Origin: Coix lacryma-jobi var. lacryma-jobi
Taxonomy: Eukaryota; Streptophyta; Magnoliopsida; Poales; Poaceae
Assembly (NCBI GenBank): GCA_009763385.1
Contig: CM019827.1
Coordinates: forward strand, 114,727,204-114,791,203
DNA length: 64,000 nucleotides
Direction of reading: 5' to 3'
The position numbers were made by a program, and so were the translations under genes. Of the stretch, positions 32,565 to 44,280 are shown piece by piece (within the stretch, counting starts at the first letter, position 1; every line of letters begins with the position of its first letter). The notes under the pieces were generated by a model. That model did not search any database. It had not been told where the DNA came from and worked only from the letters and a program-made list of their open reading frames with translations.

Positions 32565-35500
32565 CTTGTGTAGTGATTCCTTTTTCAAAAAACCTAAAGG
32601 CCCAAATCTTCCTATAGGGCAAAATGGTAATTTCATCTCTGTGTCTAGCTTTGTGTGATTGTTGTTCAGTTGAGTGTCTTGATGTTTTGTTGTGTTGATC
32701 AAAGTTCAAAATCAGAAATAGAGTTTAATTCCTTTTGAAAAAAACCCCTGAGTTCCAAACCCTGGTTTTTACCCCTTTTTTATTAATTTAAAAACTATTC
32801 AAAATTTGAAGTTGGCCAATGGGAAAAGTTGTAGATCTTATCAAAAGGAACAACTTTGGTATTTGCAGATTTTCAAGTTTTATACAAAATCAGAAGTAAT
32901 TTCAAATTCCTTCAAACTTTAATTTTGTCCCCTTTTCGGTTTTCAAAATTAACTCAAAAACTTTTGAGTTTCAGAAAAGTTTATGTTGACAAAGTTGTAG
33001 GTTCCAGAGTTTTGAGCAACTTTGTGTTTTGAGTTTTCCTTTGTGCAGTTCAAGTTTTGGGAGTAATTTTAAAATTTCAGCAAGGGAGTAGATTTGGGTT
33101 TGGGCAACGTCTCTGTGTCGTTTTGTTGCCAGGGGGCCCCGGCCAATGGCAGCACACCGCCGCCCACGAGCCCGGCTGACCCGCGCCCGTGCCGCGCGCG
33201 GCCAAGCGCTGGCGCTCGTTTTCCTCTCGGCCCCTACCTACGCCTGCCTTCGCCGTTCCCTACCCCTCCCTCTTCCCTACGGCCGCGGACAGCGGGCAGC
33301 TGCCGGCCGCCGGCAAGCCGCAACGCCGCGCGCGAGCTCCCGCCCATGCCGAGCCGCCCTACCCCTGCTCCTACCCTGCTCCCTACCTCCATTAATGTCG
33401 CCCGAACGCTCCCCACCCTTCCGACCGGACCCCCCAGCTCCGTCCCGCGGCTATAAAAGCCGCCGAGTTCCGCCATTGCGCCACCACGGCGCCCCGAACC
33501 ACCAGACCACCCCAGCGCCTGCTGAGCCCTCCACTGCCTTCGCCTTAAGCTGCTCCACCTTCCTGAGCAACCAATTTCACCCCTCCGCCCCTCCTTTCGC
33601 CGGCGCGAACGGTTCTTCTCGAACCCCGGCGAACGACCGCGCGTCGGTTAAGCGAGAAATTCGCCGCGTGAGTACTTCCCCTCTTCCTCCGACCCCTGCC
33701 CTTTCTTCCTCACCTCACCACGCTCCTAACCGCTCCTCGGCGACCTCTTTTGGTGGACAGACCCGCCGGCACGCCGCTCGCCGCCGAGAGAGCTCCGCCG
33801 AAGCACCGCCAACGTCGAGCTCCCTCCTTCGACCCTTATTCCACCCCGCCGAGCCCTGCCTCCGACCCGTGGTAAGCACTCAAAGCCCTCCCCGGTCTCT
33901 GCTTTCACGGCGCAAAGCTCGAGCCAGGCCTCGAGCGGATACACGTTCACCGTTAGCTCGAGCCAGGCCTCGAGCACATGTTTTCCGTCTCGCTCGAGCC
34001 AGGCCTCGAGCGGACACACTCACCACTTCGCTCGAGCCAGGCCTCGAGCGACACACACCCCTCCCCGTCTCGCTCGAGCCAGGTCTCGAGCGGACTCACA
34101 CAACCACACACCCGCTTCGCTCGAGCCAGGCCTCGAGCAAGCGCTCCACACCTGTCTAGCTCGAGCCAGGTCTCGAGTAGACACACACCCTCACCACTTC
34201 GCCGAGCCTAGCCTCGAGCAAGCGTGCACCCTCCGCTTCGCCCGAGCCAAGCCTCGAACGAACCCGTGTTTCCGTCTCGCCCGAGCCTCCCAGCCAGGCC
34301 TCGGACGAACGATTGTTTCCGTCTCGCCCGAGCCTCCCAGCCAGGCCTCGGACGGACGATTGTTTCCGTCTCGCCCGAGCCTCCCAGCCAGGCCTCGGAC
34401 GACGATCGCTTCCGTTTCGCCCGAGCCCTGCGTCCGCCGCGCGATCGCCCGAGCCTTGCGAGGAAGGAGCACAGTGCTCTTTTTTCCTTTTTGAAAGATG
34501 TGAATAGTGTTCTTTTTTTATCTTTTGTGTGATTTTCTGTGTTGCTGCTCCATAAATTCTGAAAATTTGATGGTAGACTCTTTATACCTTGTAGTATTTT
34601 AGAAAAATATGAAACTTGAATTTGCGCAAAATTTCAAAATGAAAAATCTCCCTTTTAATTAAGAAATGAATGGTTTTTAGATTTTTAGAAAATCATGTAT
34701 AGCTCCAAAATCATGAGATAAATTTTTATGTGCTAGTTATGTCATGCTTAGTCTCTGGTGGATTTTTGAGGCCTTTTGGAGTAACTTCATAAAATGACCT
34801 TTTTAAATAATTAGGAAAATAAAAAAATCAAGTAGGGTTCACGTTGTATGCCCTGTGATGTGACTTTGGGATTGTTGGCTGTTCATGTTCATAGACCCCC
34901 ACCCATTTTGGTCTATGATGTTTATGATGCCATGCATGATTTGTGTTTAGATCGGATAAATGATGCTTAATAGGTTGATTAATTTGCTTAGGGATAAGGT
35001 AAGTAACTTTGTGTCTGTTCTAGAAGTTAATTACACGATAAAAGTTGTACCCTGGAATCAGTAGTGTTATCTTGTGCTGTATTGTTCATGTCAGCATCCT
35101 CATAAGCATACATCATTGCATCCGTATAGTGACCGAAGGAGGAGGCATCAAAGTCGAGGCAGCCGCTGACGAACCTACCCCCGAGGCGACCCCGAGCTCC
35201 GACACCTGCACTGCCGACCCCGAGCCCGTCTTTTTTTTGCTCTTCAAGCAAGCCCCGGTGCATTTTAACCTTTCCTTGCTTTTATAAAAGGTTTACTTAA
35301 AATGCTTTGAGTTAAACTACTGCTATTAGGTTATAGGAGTTGTGTGATGACCTATTACCTACACTGTTTACCTCCACCAGCAAATACACCTGCCCTGTTT
35401 AAAAAAAAACTATTTGCAAAATGCTTAGTGATGCTATACAAAAGATTTGCAATAAAAATGCCAATTTCAAAGTGTGATCACTTAAAGAATTTTTTTATGG

Positions 35501-36742
35501 GAATTTGGCTTTACTCCCTACCTGTTGGCTAAGTATCTGATCCGTACCTAGTCAACAGTGAGGAGAGGTCGTCCGAGCGTACGTGCCGTCATGTTGTAGT
35601 CCGGGACTCAACAGTTGACACCCGACCGGGACAGGGTTGAAAAACCGACAGAACCTGTACTCTTGGGTTAGAGTCCCGAGGTGCTTGTCGCTGGCGGAAA
35701 AATTTAGGGACCATCCGTATGGGGGCCTACTTGGCCAAGACTTGCAACTATTCACATACTTCGGAAAGCTCTGGCTCCGAGGAATCCTTTATTGACCGAC
35801 AACCGCGCACTGGGAGTGGAGAGATGGCGGAAGTAGCATGTACCCACGTGGTCGTCGTACCTAGATAAGGAGTGGTGTACTGTACTTCCCGGGTGGCGTA
35901 GGACCGGCCCCAATCTTGGAGGAATCGTGGTAGACGAGTTGGCATATGCAAGCTTGGGTGCTACATATGCAGTGTGGATAGGGATCCTCAGCTGAGTATT
36001 ATTTATCCGGATTAACGTTGCTCCTCGGTTGTGGAGACTTGGTCACTGACTGTCAACGGAGAGTGGTTCTCAACTAGGTATGTTTTTGAAAGGTAAAATG
36101 AATCATGAACAATGAGGAATTGAGAAATACTGGAATCTTTCCAAAATAAAACAAGGATTTCAAATGCTTTTTTCTGCAAAATACTTGATCTGCTTAAGGC
36201 CTTACCTTGACTACCTAAGCCTCTCATTCTTGAGTCTCTTCTCCCCTTTTCTTTAGTCGAGTAAGTCTTGTTGAGTACCCCAACCCCAGTACTCAGTGTT
36301 GTTACCCATGCTGCAGGTATGACTGAGTCCCCGGTGTGTCCTTGCGCCCTGCTGCATGACATCGTCCAGGAGGGGCCGAATGAGGCCGATGAGTAAAGTG
36401 TACACCCTCGGGCTTGGGTGATCTTGAGTGTCTTTATTTTGTTGTACCTCCGCTACGGTCCTATTTCTATTACCCCGAACATGTTGGTAATAACTGCAAA
36501 ACCTTTAATTTTATTTGGAACCTCGGTTTGTAATAAACTAATGTTAGTTAAGTCTTCCGCTCTGTATTCCGATGTTATTTGTAAAAGTATCCAATGCTGT
36601 AACCGAATTGTGAGATGATCCTGCGGACGATGGGCGCTGATGTAGCCCAGTGACGAACAGTCTTAATCACATGGAACATCAGTTCGGCTGTCAATGGATG
36701 ACAGGGACCGGTGGGTCATGGGATTAGGGCCGTTCCGTCACA
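32565..36742 (+). repeat. Tekay-A 3' LTR, remainder
   Basis: It starts with the CTTGT duplication copy and continues as 520-4642 of the 5' LTR, ending CCGTCACA followed by GTGGC. TATA 33452-33458, minisatellite about 33908-34465, conserved block about 35520-36080. Confidence 0.92.
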
Positions 36743-36747
36743 GTGGC
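36743..36747. repeat. Target-site duplication (right) of Tekay-A
   Basis: GTGGC, matching 390-394. Confidence 0.9.
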
Positions 36748-37652
36748 GAAGTCCGAACCAATCTCGAATCTCTGACGAAAATAGCTTGTAGTGCTCCCTC
36801 TGAACGCAAACTCTATGGTCTCTCGATCCGGGTGCACCCACAGCGAGGCATAGAACTGGAAGACCCAATCCTCTATATAAGAGCCAGACCGCCCAAGAAG
36901 GTCTACCAGACCAGGTAATTAAGTGAGAACGGGGCGGAGCTGCTCTGCTGCTGAAGCCACTGCCTCTAAAGTGCAAACACGCTGGGAGCGCAGACTGATC
37001 CCTGCGTTCCTGTAACCCTGGTAAAAGTCCTCCTGCAGCACCGTGTAGAAGTCTGGACTAGCCTGCTACTGCCTCTCTCTAGGGAACCACTGCTCCACTG
37101 GCACCAAGCGTAGAGTCTGAATCTATGAACAAGTGGCTACTCGGAGGTCAAGTCGCGGGATCGGTGGGGGCGCACGCCTCGATGGAGCACGTGCACCCCG
37201 CAGAGGGACGTCGAGCCGGGGTGGCACCTCAGTCCTGCGACGGGACGACCGGCGCCTGGGCACCTCCTCTGGGACCTCCTCCTCTGCCTCTGGTGTCTCG
37301 GCCTCTGCCTGACCCTGCTGAGAACTCTATGGCTCGACACCTGGAGCGGTGAACAAGGTCCAACAACCGGCAGCCATAAGCGTGTCGGACGGTGAGCCGT
37401 GCCTACGCTCAACCTCCTCGACTGCCCTCCTCTGCTCGGGGGTGAGCTGATCCTCGATCCGTAAGCCGCCACCACGGCCTCCCCTCTTTGCATGCTCTGC
37501 TGCCTCGACAACTGTAAGGGCCTGATCGGCCTCCCTCTGAGCTCTGGTGCGCTTCCTGCGTGTAATCAGCTTCCCTTCCCTGGTCGCTGACCGGAAGGAG
37601 GAGGACGTGGAGGAGAGTCCTCTGGAGCACCACCAACGTTCTTGCAGCGCAT
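36748..37652 (-). pseudogene. Right (N-terminal) part of the split transposon-type ORF
   Basis: The minus strand from 37652 begins MRCKNVGGAPEDSPPRPPP. After a frame change it continues RRKRTRAQREADQALTVVEA, then LTPEQRRAVEEVERRHGSP. After further breaks come FYTVLQEDFYQGYRNAGISL, EDWVFQFYASLWVHPDRETI and SYFRQRFEIGSDF, ending at the Tekay-A junction. The frame then passes to 394-1. The Lys/Arg-rich head followed by a globular region is typical of large retrotransposon ORFs of grasses; an exact family is not recognised. It contains several stops and shifts and is not a host gene by any evidence here. Confidence 0.5.
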
Positions 37653-38530
37653 GGCTGACAATAACAGGAGTCAACTGTCACTAAGAAGCTCTGGACTGCC
37701 GCTGAAAGAATAACTGACATTGAACCACCTCGACAAGTCCAACTGACAAGAGAATCACTGACAAAGACACCCCCTGTCTCTCTGACTAGCTGACACTGAC
37801 ACTCGCGAGGCTTGGCCTCGATCCTTACCCGCGGGCTTGGCCCGGGTTCTCTGTCACTAACCAAGCTGTCAAGCTGTCACTGAGCCACTGACTCGCTGCA
37901 TAGAATAGAGAGAGTATACATAAGAGACATATATATATTCTAGAGACGAGGAATCCTATTGGAAGCAAAGCAAAAGGATAAGAAAGAGGAATTGGCTTTG
38001 CTACCTGACGATCGACGAACCAACCCAGGCAAGAGGTAAGAACTGACGTTCGGGCACCCACGAATCACGCCAAGGAGAACTGCATGAGATTTAGGTGAAA
38101 ATGGAGTAAAAAACAGTGAGAATGGCCTTAGGAGCATTTCATCGAGCACTTGGTATGCACTGGTTATGGAGAAGTGGGTGGATGCTCACGGTGGGGGCTC
38201 TGTCCGCCGGGGAAGAAGTCGTCGGAGGGGGATATGGGCTTGAGGACGAGCACGAGCGAGTGGAGGAACTCCGGTGAACAGCGATGAAACTCCACGAGCG
38301 AGCGCGACAGCGGGCAGTGCGAGGCGAGGCGGCGGCGGGACGGGGCGTGTAGAGCAAAGGCGGGCGGCACCACGGCCATGACGACGGCGAGGGTGGGCGT
38401 GGTTATGGTGGCGGCGCGCTAGGGTTTGCGGCGACGACGGCTATGCTTGAGCTCGGGTGCGGGCGCGATGGAGACGAAGGCAAGTGGGATGACGAGTGGG
38501 ACCCGGTAGCCAGTGAAAAACAAACCGCGT
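37653..38530 (-). other. Upstream region of the split ORF, no supported gene
   Basis: It reads like a leader or LTR of the same older element on the minus strand. It contains a GC-rich stretch (38180-38470) and T-rich and TGTCAG-repeating sequence (37680-37880). Short open frames in it show no recognisable domain. No clear LTR end or primer site was found. Confidence 0.35.
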
Positions 38531-39225
38531 CGCTTAAACAGGCATCGGACGCGCCGATGTGATCACATCGGACGCTCCAATGTCCACTCAGAGAGCTCCA
38601 GAATCGCACAAATCGCATCGGACGCGTCCTTTGCCTCGGCATCGGACGCGGAGCAGCATCCGATGGAGCCTCGGACGCGCCGATGATGACACATCGGACG
38701 CTGACAAATCACTGTTCCAGCCAGGGCTGCCTATAGTGCCGGCATCAGACGCTGGGGCCAGCGTCCGATGCTGCAATTTGGACTGTTTTGAAGATCTCCG
38801 TTGCGGCTCCTCTCCCAACCAAGTTCCAACTCGAAGAAGAGGCAAACAAACACCAGTGGGAACCTAGTATGAGCATCCTCGCATAAACCCTGAATTTTAA
38901 AAATATTTTGTCATAGGCTACATATCATTTTTAGTGAAAATAGACAATAAATCCCAAGGAGACAACATGTGGCCACCAAAACTAGGGGGTCTTAACCATT
39001 TGGAGCCTCAAATGCTCCCCCTAGCAGTGAACGAACACAGCGGTTGCTCAAGCTTAACCGAAAAGAAACGACAAAGCAACAAACATGCATATGCAATGCA
39101 ATACGGAATTTGAATCTAGGTTGCTTGTCAAGTTTGCTCATGGGTAGCTTCTTCACACGCTTTTTAGGACGACTATCTTAACCACGTCTGACAAGCCTAT
39201 GTGCATAGCAAAAGTTAAATACGGA

Positions 39226-39286
39226 TTTTCCAATATGGGAAGTTGTCTCCCTCGAACATGGGAGGTGGTCCATCACCTCCGGACAT
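39226..39286 (-). pseudogene. Truncated Sirevirus gag start
   Basis: The minus strand from 39286 reads MSGGDGPPPMFEGDNFPYWK, a typical Sirevirus gag N-terminus, then a stop after IRI. Everything downstream of it is lost by deletion. Confidence 0.7.
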
Positions 39287-39323
39287 TTTAACTCTAGGCG
39301 GTTAAGCCTAAAATGAGAGCATG

Positions 39324-39338
39324 AGGCTCTCATACCAA
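39324..39338 (-). other. Primer-binding site of the Sirevirus relic
   Basis: The complement of CTCTCATACCAAT gives ATTGGTATGAGAG, close to the initiator Met-tRNA site, abutting the LTR start TGAAAGG. Confidence 0.65.
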
Positions 39339-40875
39339 TTGAAAGGATCAAGATGCCCAAGAGGGGGGGTGAATCGGGCTTTTCTAAAACTTTAGCACAA
39401 ATTAAAACCTATCAAGCCCAATTAACCCCTTGTGCTTAGAAGTGTGTTTCTCTCTATTCTACCGCACAAAAGACAATCACTATGCCACTCCTACTCTAGC
39501 AAAGCAATTCAAGTATGAATGAACAACAAGTAAATTGCGGAATTGAATTGCTCGAATGTAAATGCGTAAGTAAAGAGAGTAGAGATGACACGACGATCTT
39601 TTTGCCGAGGTATCGAGGTGTCGGCACACCCCCTAGTCCTCGTTGGAGCACCCGCGCAAGGGTATCGCTCCCCCTTGATCCGCACAAGGATCAAGTGCTC
39701 ACTATGAGCTGATTCTTCGCCACTCCGACCCGGAGTATCCCTCACTACCGGTCACAAGCTTGTTTGGGTCATCCACAATGCCTCGGATGCTCTCCAAGCT
39801 TCACGATCACCACCAAGTCGTCTAGGTGATGCCGATCACCAAGAGTAACAAGCTAGAACTCTCACTTGACCAAGCCAAGGCTAAAGAGATGGATGGATGC
39901 ACACTTGCTACTCAATTCTCACTGGGAGGTACTAATTCTCGCGATTAGCAATTCTCTCAACCTCACTAGGGCTCTTGCACTTTCTCACGCTCACAATGTG
40001 TCTCTCAGCAGATGGAAGTGGCAAGAACACTCTAATGGAGAAGGGGAGGAGTATAAATACTCCCTCGAACCGACCATCCAAAAGAGCACTGGACATAGCA
40101 ATTTTCGGGGGCATCGGACGTGCCGATGCCCTCGACCCGACGATCAACTGTACTTCCTGTTAGACATTTTAAAGGGACATCGGACGCTGGGCAGCGTCCG
40201 ATGCCACCGCATAGGACGCGTCGATGCGATTCTGACCTCTCTGGAACCTCTCTGCATGGACATCGGATGCTGGCCCTTAGCGTCCGATGTCAGCGTCTGA
40301 TGCGCCCTCAAGTTCACTCCAAGTGAACAGTGGCACGGGCGCGTCCGATGTGACACCATCGGCGCGTCCGATGCCACGCATCAGACTAACCCAAGTCTAG
40401 TGAGCATCGGACGCGCGTCCGATGCCCACCAGGCCAGTGTCTGATGCCCTTTCCAAGAGCAAAACCAACTCGGATCACGACGCGGCCTTAATGACTTTTC
40501 ATCCTCACGATATAAGGGCGACTCTCAAAGCTACCTAGGGCTATGAAATAACAATGTGTGCACTACACCTACCTCAATAGACTCATTTGGATCAAGCTAC
40601 TGATTCATGCTCCCTTTATAGTACGGCCAAAGGAAAAACAAAGACCTAAGACTACCTAAGTGTCCTCCAACACCATGTGACACTTAGCCTAGTCTACCAT
40701 CGTCTTCGTCGTCCGTTCTTTGAAAACTGAAACAATTTTCATCGCCAGGGGACATGAGCTCCATATGCCTGTATCGTCGCCATTATCATGACCTAACTCA
40801 TCACTGTTTCTGCAAAACACACGTTAATCATAGTAATCTTGTGTTTCATCCGATCACCGAAACCTACTAGGGCCA

Positions 40876-41135
40876 AGATGCGTTCACACTGGCGGTTGAC
40901 AACCGCTTGTGAAAATCCATTTCCACAGGCGGTTGTCATAAGCCAATCGGCACGGGATCGGAAATACTAACATTTGTAGTGGCGGTTGGCTTAGAAAAAC
41001 CGTTTGTGCAAATGGATTTCCATATACGGTTACTATGTCGTGGACCACCTATTTTTTTTAGGTAACCGGTCCTAAGATGAAACTGCCTGTAAAAAAAAGA
41101 CCGTCGTTTTAGAGCTTTTTTTCTACTAGTTAGTG
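40876..41135. mobile_element. Terminal region of a CACTA DNA transposon
   Basis: On the complement, the sequence ending at 41135 begins CACTAACTAGTAGAAAAAAA, matching the CACTA-family terminus (CACTA followed by an AGTAGAAAA-type stretch). The adjoining 250 bases hold repeated GCGGTTG/CAACCGC motifs, one of them a near-perfect hairpin (GCGGTTGACAACCGC, 40896-40910), as in CACTA subterminal repeats. The other end is not in view. It could lie left of the window or have been lost. The Sirevirus relic abuts this region. Confidence 0.55.
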
Positions 41136-41981
41136 TAGTAAAAAACTTTGAAGTTGTGTAAACTCTCCCTGCAGCCTTTCATTTTTTGAGCTGCAGCTGG
41201 GTCCGCCACTGACTGATTGATTTATACTAAATCCAAAAGGGTCTGTCTAGCTAATAACTGGTTGTTTTAGCCTTTCCCAACAACCAGATTTTATACATAC
41301 ACTTACATTGTCTCTTAGCTATATTTACATCCCCTTATACTATATTTACAATAATTTTTTGGGTGTAATTTATTTAACACAATTATATAATTTAGATAAT
41401 ACAAATATATATAAAAAAATTTCAGAAAAAAATTTACAAATTATTTCTATGAATTGCAGATATCAGAGAATATATATCAAATTCTTCACAAATTGTTCAA
41501 ATTTCAGAACAGATCAGATTTTTGTTTTGACAAATTCTTGTGGGACCCACCTTCCCGAACTTATCCTTCCCTTCCCAGCTTCCATCGAATGAGCCACACC
41601 CATTGCTAGCAGAGTAGCAGATGTGTTCGCCCTCGTCCGTCCCCAGCCACCGGCCCTGCACTGCCCGCCGGATCCACCCTTGCCACCTCGTCGTCGGTCG
41701 CCGGCACCACCGCGCCACCCCCCACCCGCCGCAGCCACCCTTGTCCACCTCATCGCCGGTCGCCAGCACCGCGCCACTCCTCATCGCGCCCGCCATGGCC
41801 GGAGCCGCGAGCTCCGAGGCCAGCCTCACCGACCGCGCCTACTGCCTCGTCGGCCGCGCTCCCCTGGTAGCCACGCCTGCTGCTTCGCCGGCCGCGCCCT
41901 GCTGGCGTGCCCACGCCCGAGCCATTGGCACTCGATCCGACGGACAAAACATCCGGTTGATAGAAGCTCCCAAAACAACGG
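41136..41981. other. No supported gene: AT-rich then GC-rich stretch
   Basis: 41136-41570 is AT-rich with no coding frame. 41600-41940 is GC-rich and open in several frames (Pro/Arg/Ala-rich, low complexity) with no recognisable domain. It abuts the stop codon of the DUF1668 gene and may include that gene's 3' flank. Confidence 0.4.
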
Positions 41982-44145
41982 TTATGGGTTAGCAATTCTC
42001 ATCCAAAATGCGGCATGAGGAAACAGTCGGTTATTCATGGACACGGCGTAGGATCTAGTGGTGCGGCGGCGGACCTTAGTGCACAGCTCCCCGTGACCAT
42101 CGTACCTGAGGCCAAACAAGGTGACATGGAGCGTGCCATCAACACCTTGCCGACTATTCGGGACGTTCTCAACGAGGCAAAATCTGCTGTCACCCATGTA
42201 AGTAAGAGTGGCCTTCCGGCGCCGTCTGATGGAGTAATCCTCGTCGTCATCGCTGCGGAAAAACAGCTTCTCCTTGAGCATCCTGCACTCTGGCTTGACG
42301 TCGCTGCGGCTGCGGGAGGGCACCCGGCAGCAGCAAACATACCCTTCCTCCCGTCTATGGAGGCCAACCCAGGCATCGAGGTCGCCGTCGAAGTAGGCCT
42401 GGCCAGCGAAGGGCAACGACCACCACCCGAGCTCCTTCCAGGCCCCGTTGCCGCCGCCGGTGTCAAAGGACCACGTGAAGTCGGGCGTGTGGACATGAAG
42501 ATGGTGCGCCCGTCCGGGTGCACCGCGTAGGAGGTCATCAGTTGGTCTCCTCAATCACCGGCGGCGGCGGCGGCGGAGGCAAAGCGCCGCCGGCGTTATT
42601 CCAGTTCCAGGACCACGCCATGATTGTTTCCGAGGGAATCCACGAGCTGGTGGTGGGCGTCCGGGACAGGACGCGCAGGGAGGCGGAGCTCTGACGGAGC
42701 TCGTCGTCGTAGACCTTGGTCAGCGCGTAGAGCCTCTCGCCGCCGACTGCCGTGGGGACGCCCGAGTCACCCTCGAGGTAGCCGTCGGGGAGGCGCGGGC
42801 CGATGGTGAGGACGCCGGTCTCCGTGTCGTAGACGAGGGTAGGCGGCGGCGCCTCAGTATTGCCGCCGCCGTCGCCGCTGAGGTGCGGGCTGGTGGCCAC
42901 GAAGATGCTGGTGCCCACGGCGGCGAGGGCCATCGGCGCACGCTCCGGCGCCGCGAACCGGACGACGGGCTCGGGGAGGGCGTCGTCGTCGTCCTCCTCC
43001 ATGCTGTCGGCGTCCAGCTTGTGGATGCCCAGTCCTACGAAAGCGCCCTTGCGCTCGTACAGCGCCAGATACAGGTGCTGCTGATGCTTCTTCCTCTTGG
43101 TCTTGGCGCAGCAGTACAGGCATTGCTCCTCGCTCCGACGTGGACGCTTAGGGCATGTTTGGAAGCCTTGTGATTCTTTTCACCTGGAAATAACTTCCGG
43201 TTGTATTTTTATGTGCACAACAAACCTCTTGTAAATATTTTCCCTTGGAAAATGTGTTTGGTTCATATGAATTATTTATCAACCCTGGAAAAAAAAAGGA
43301 ACAGAGACGCAATAGCCCAGTCTGTACTTTGTGACAAAGGATTGTGAAATCAAAATCCAAACACAAGTACTACACTGTACACGCAAAAGATCAGGCAGCA
43401 TTTGTTCTGTCTCTTGTGCCACATTCGATCTGAACATAATACAAATGAGCAAAGCTGAGCTTTGTCAATGGATAGTCTCCTACATACCTCCTGGTCCCGT
43501 TGGTTCAATCCAAACACAATACTCTGCCACCACAAGGTTGCGTCCTGGGACACTGATGCCATGCCTGCCAGGACGGCGCGCCATGGAGCTTCGCTCTGGC
43601 AACCTCGCGAGACACACATCGGCTGATGCTTGCGCCAAAATACTCTGCCTCCGCCCCATGGGTTCAGGCGGCTGCGCATCTGGGTGTGGCGGGGCTCAAG
43701 GACTCGATCTCGCGCTGGCGTGGGATTAGCGTGGGATGAGCGACGATGCTCGGGGTCTCTCAGATGGGAGCTCGGATGGGTGGACGAGGAGGCCACGGCC
43801 GTGGTGCCACCAGCGACGGGAGGATGAGACCTCACTGCTGCTATTGTGCTCGGTGCCATCACCATCGTCGCCGCCGCCGCAGGCTTCTCTCGATGACGCG
43901 GAGACGAATCGAGCACAAGGGAGGAGGCCACGATACTTACCGTATTTTTTTCCAGACCTGATGAGAGGATTATTTTTATCTAATGGTTTTGCCTCAAACC
44001 GGTTGTAATATAATTAGGCTCACCGGACATCCAAACAACTAATTCTAGATTGAGTTGGAAAAATATTAGGAGCCGAAATTTACAAGGGTTTTAGACTAAA
44101 TACCGGACATCCAAACAGACCCTTATTAGATGCCGGCCCCGTCAT
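41982..44145 (-). pseudogene. DUF1668 family gene, interrupted by a DNA transposon
   Basis: The start is ATG at 44145-44143 (MTGPAS), then the insertion 44122-43151, then KRPRRSEEQCLYCCAK, HLYLALYERKGAFVGLGIHK, LPEPVVRFAAPE, LVYDTETGVLTIGPRLPDG, SYAVHPDGRTIFMST, TWSFDTGGGNGAW, LPFAGQAYFDGDLDAWVGLH and ATLTYMGDSRFCLVE, with the stop at 41984-41982. This order matches the grass-expanded DUF1668 family, of unknown biochemical function. Single-base losses near 42540 and 42495 shift the frame twice. Frame is conserved across the insertion site, so the gene was intact there before the transposon came in. A TATA box lies about 110 bp upstream. Confidence 0.8.
43151..44122. mobile_element. PIF/Harbinger-like insertion in the DUF1668 gene
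   Basis: The left end GGGCATGTTTGGA and the complement of the right end, GGGTCTGTTTGGA, form an imperfect terminal inverted repeat. TTA duplications flank it (43148-43150 and 44123-44125). Ends of the form GGGnnnGTTTGG with TTA are typical of PIF/Harbinger and Tourist elements. Two copies of ACCGGACATCCAAACA lie near the right end. A 193-codon minus-strand open frame inside (43931-43350) shows no transposase motif, so this is a non-autonomous copy or one carrying unrelated sequence. It may be composite. Confidence 0.7.
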
Positions 44146-44252
44146 TGCTTGCTACTCGATCGCCGGCTCCCGTGGTAGCCCCGAGACACCTCGAGCACGA
44201 TCTGGGGACCCTTTCCTTGCCTTCTTGTCTTCTCTTCTCTGGGGATGCAGAA

Positions 44253-44259
44253 ATTTATA
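44253..44259 (-). promoter_or_regulatory. Probable TATA box of the DUF1668 gene
   Basis: TATAAAT on the minus strand (CTATCTATAAATTTCTGC), about 110 bp before the ATG at 44145, with a purine-rich leader between. Confidence 0.5.
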
Positions 44260-44280
44260 GATAGATAGCGGCTGGGGGCC

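Larger units (their letters stand above)
395..36742 (+). mobile_element. Tekay-A: Tekay/Del-type Ty3-gypsy chromovirus, nested
   Basis: This is a complete insertion bounded by TGTAACACC...CCGTCACA LTR ends and a 5-bp GTGGC duplication. Order: 5' LTR 395-4642, tRNA-iMet-type primer site, ORF1-RT fusion, RNase H, integrase, chromodomain remnant, polypurine tract, 3' LTR starting at 18554. The Sirevirus (7381-17753) lies in its integrase and Tekay-B (18684-32564) in its 3' LTR. Without these two and their duplications the element would be about 12.1 kb. Compared with Tekay-B it lacks about 2.2 kb covering the ORF1 C-terminus, gag and protease. RT sequence and chromodomain place it among chromoviruses. 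The Tekay lineage name is inferred from the long LTRs and domain style. Confidence 0.92.
38531..40875 (-). mobile_element. Gutted Sirevirus relic
   Basis: Minus orientation. A 5' LTR at 39339-40875 begins (plus strand) TGAAAGGATCAAGATGCCC and probably ends near CTAGGGCCA at 40875. The primer site is at 39324-39338. A gag start follows and breaks off after about 20 codons, then non-coding sequence leads straight to a Sirevirus-type polypurine tract (complement of TGCTCCCCCTAG, near 39013-39024). The left part, about 38531-38998, carries a second GGACGC palindrome cluster and may be a truncated 3' LTR, but it does not align clearly with the right one. Nearly all gag and pol is gone. Confidence 0.6.

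Noticed and set aside
33146..34159. A 337-codon open frame in Tekay-A's 3' LTR
   Set aside because: It is Pro/Arg/Ser low complexity over the GC-rich promoter and minisatellite. The 5' LTR copy breaks the frame, so it is not constrained.
41621..41992. A short Pro/Ala-rich protein gene downstream of DUF1668
   Set aside because: Open in several frames, no domain and no splice or start context; probably GC-rich flank.
43350..43931. A 193-codon frame inside the PIF/Harbinger-like insertion
   Set aside because: No transposase motif (no DDE triad, no Myb-like region); composition suggests chance opening in GC-rich DNA.
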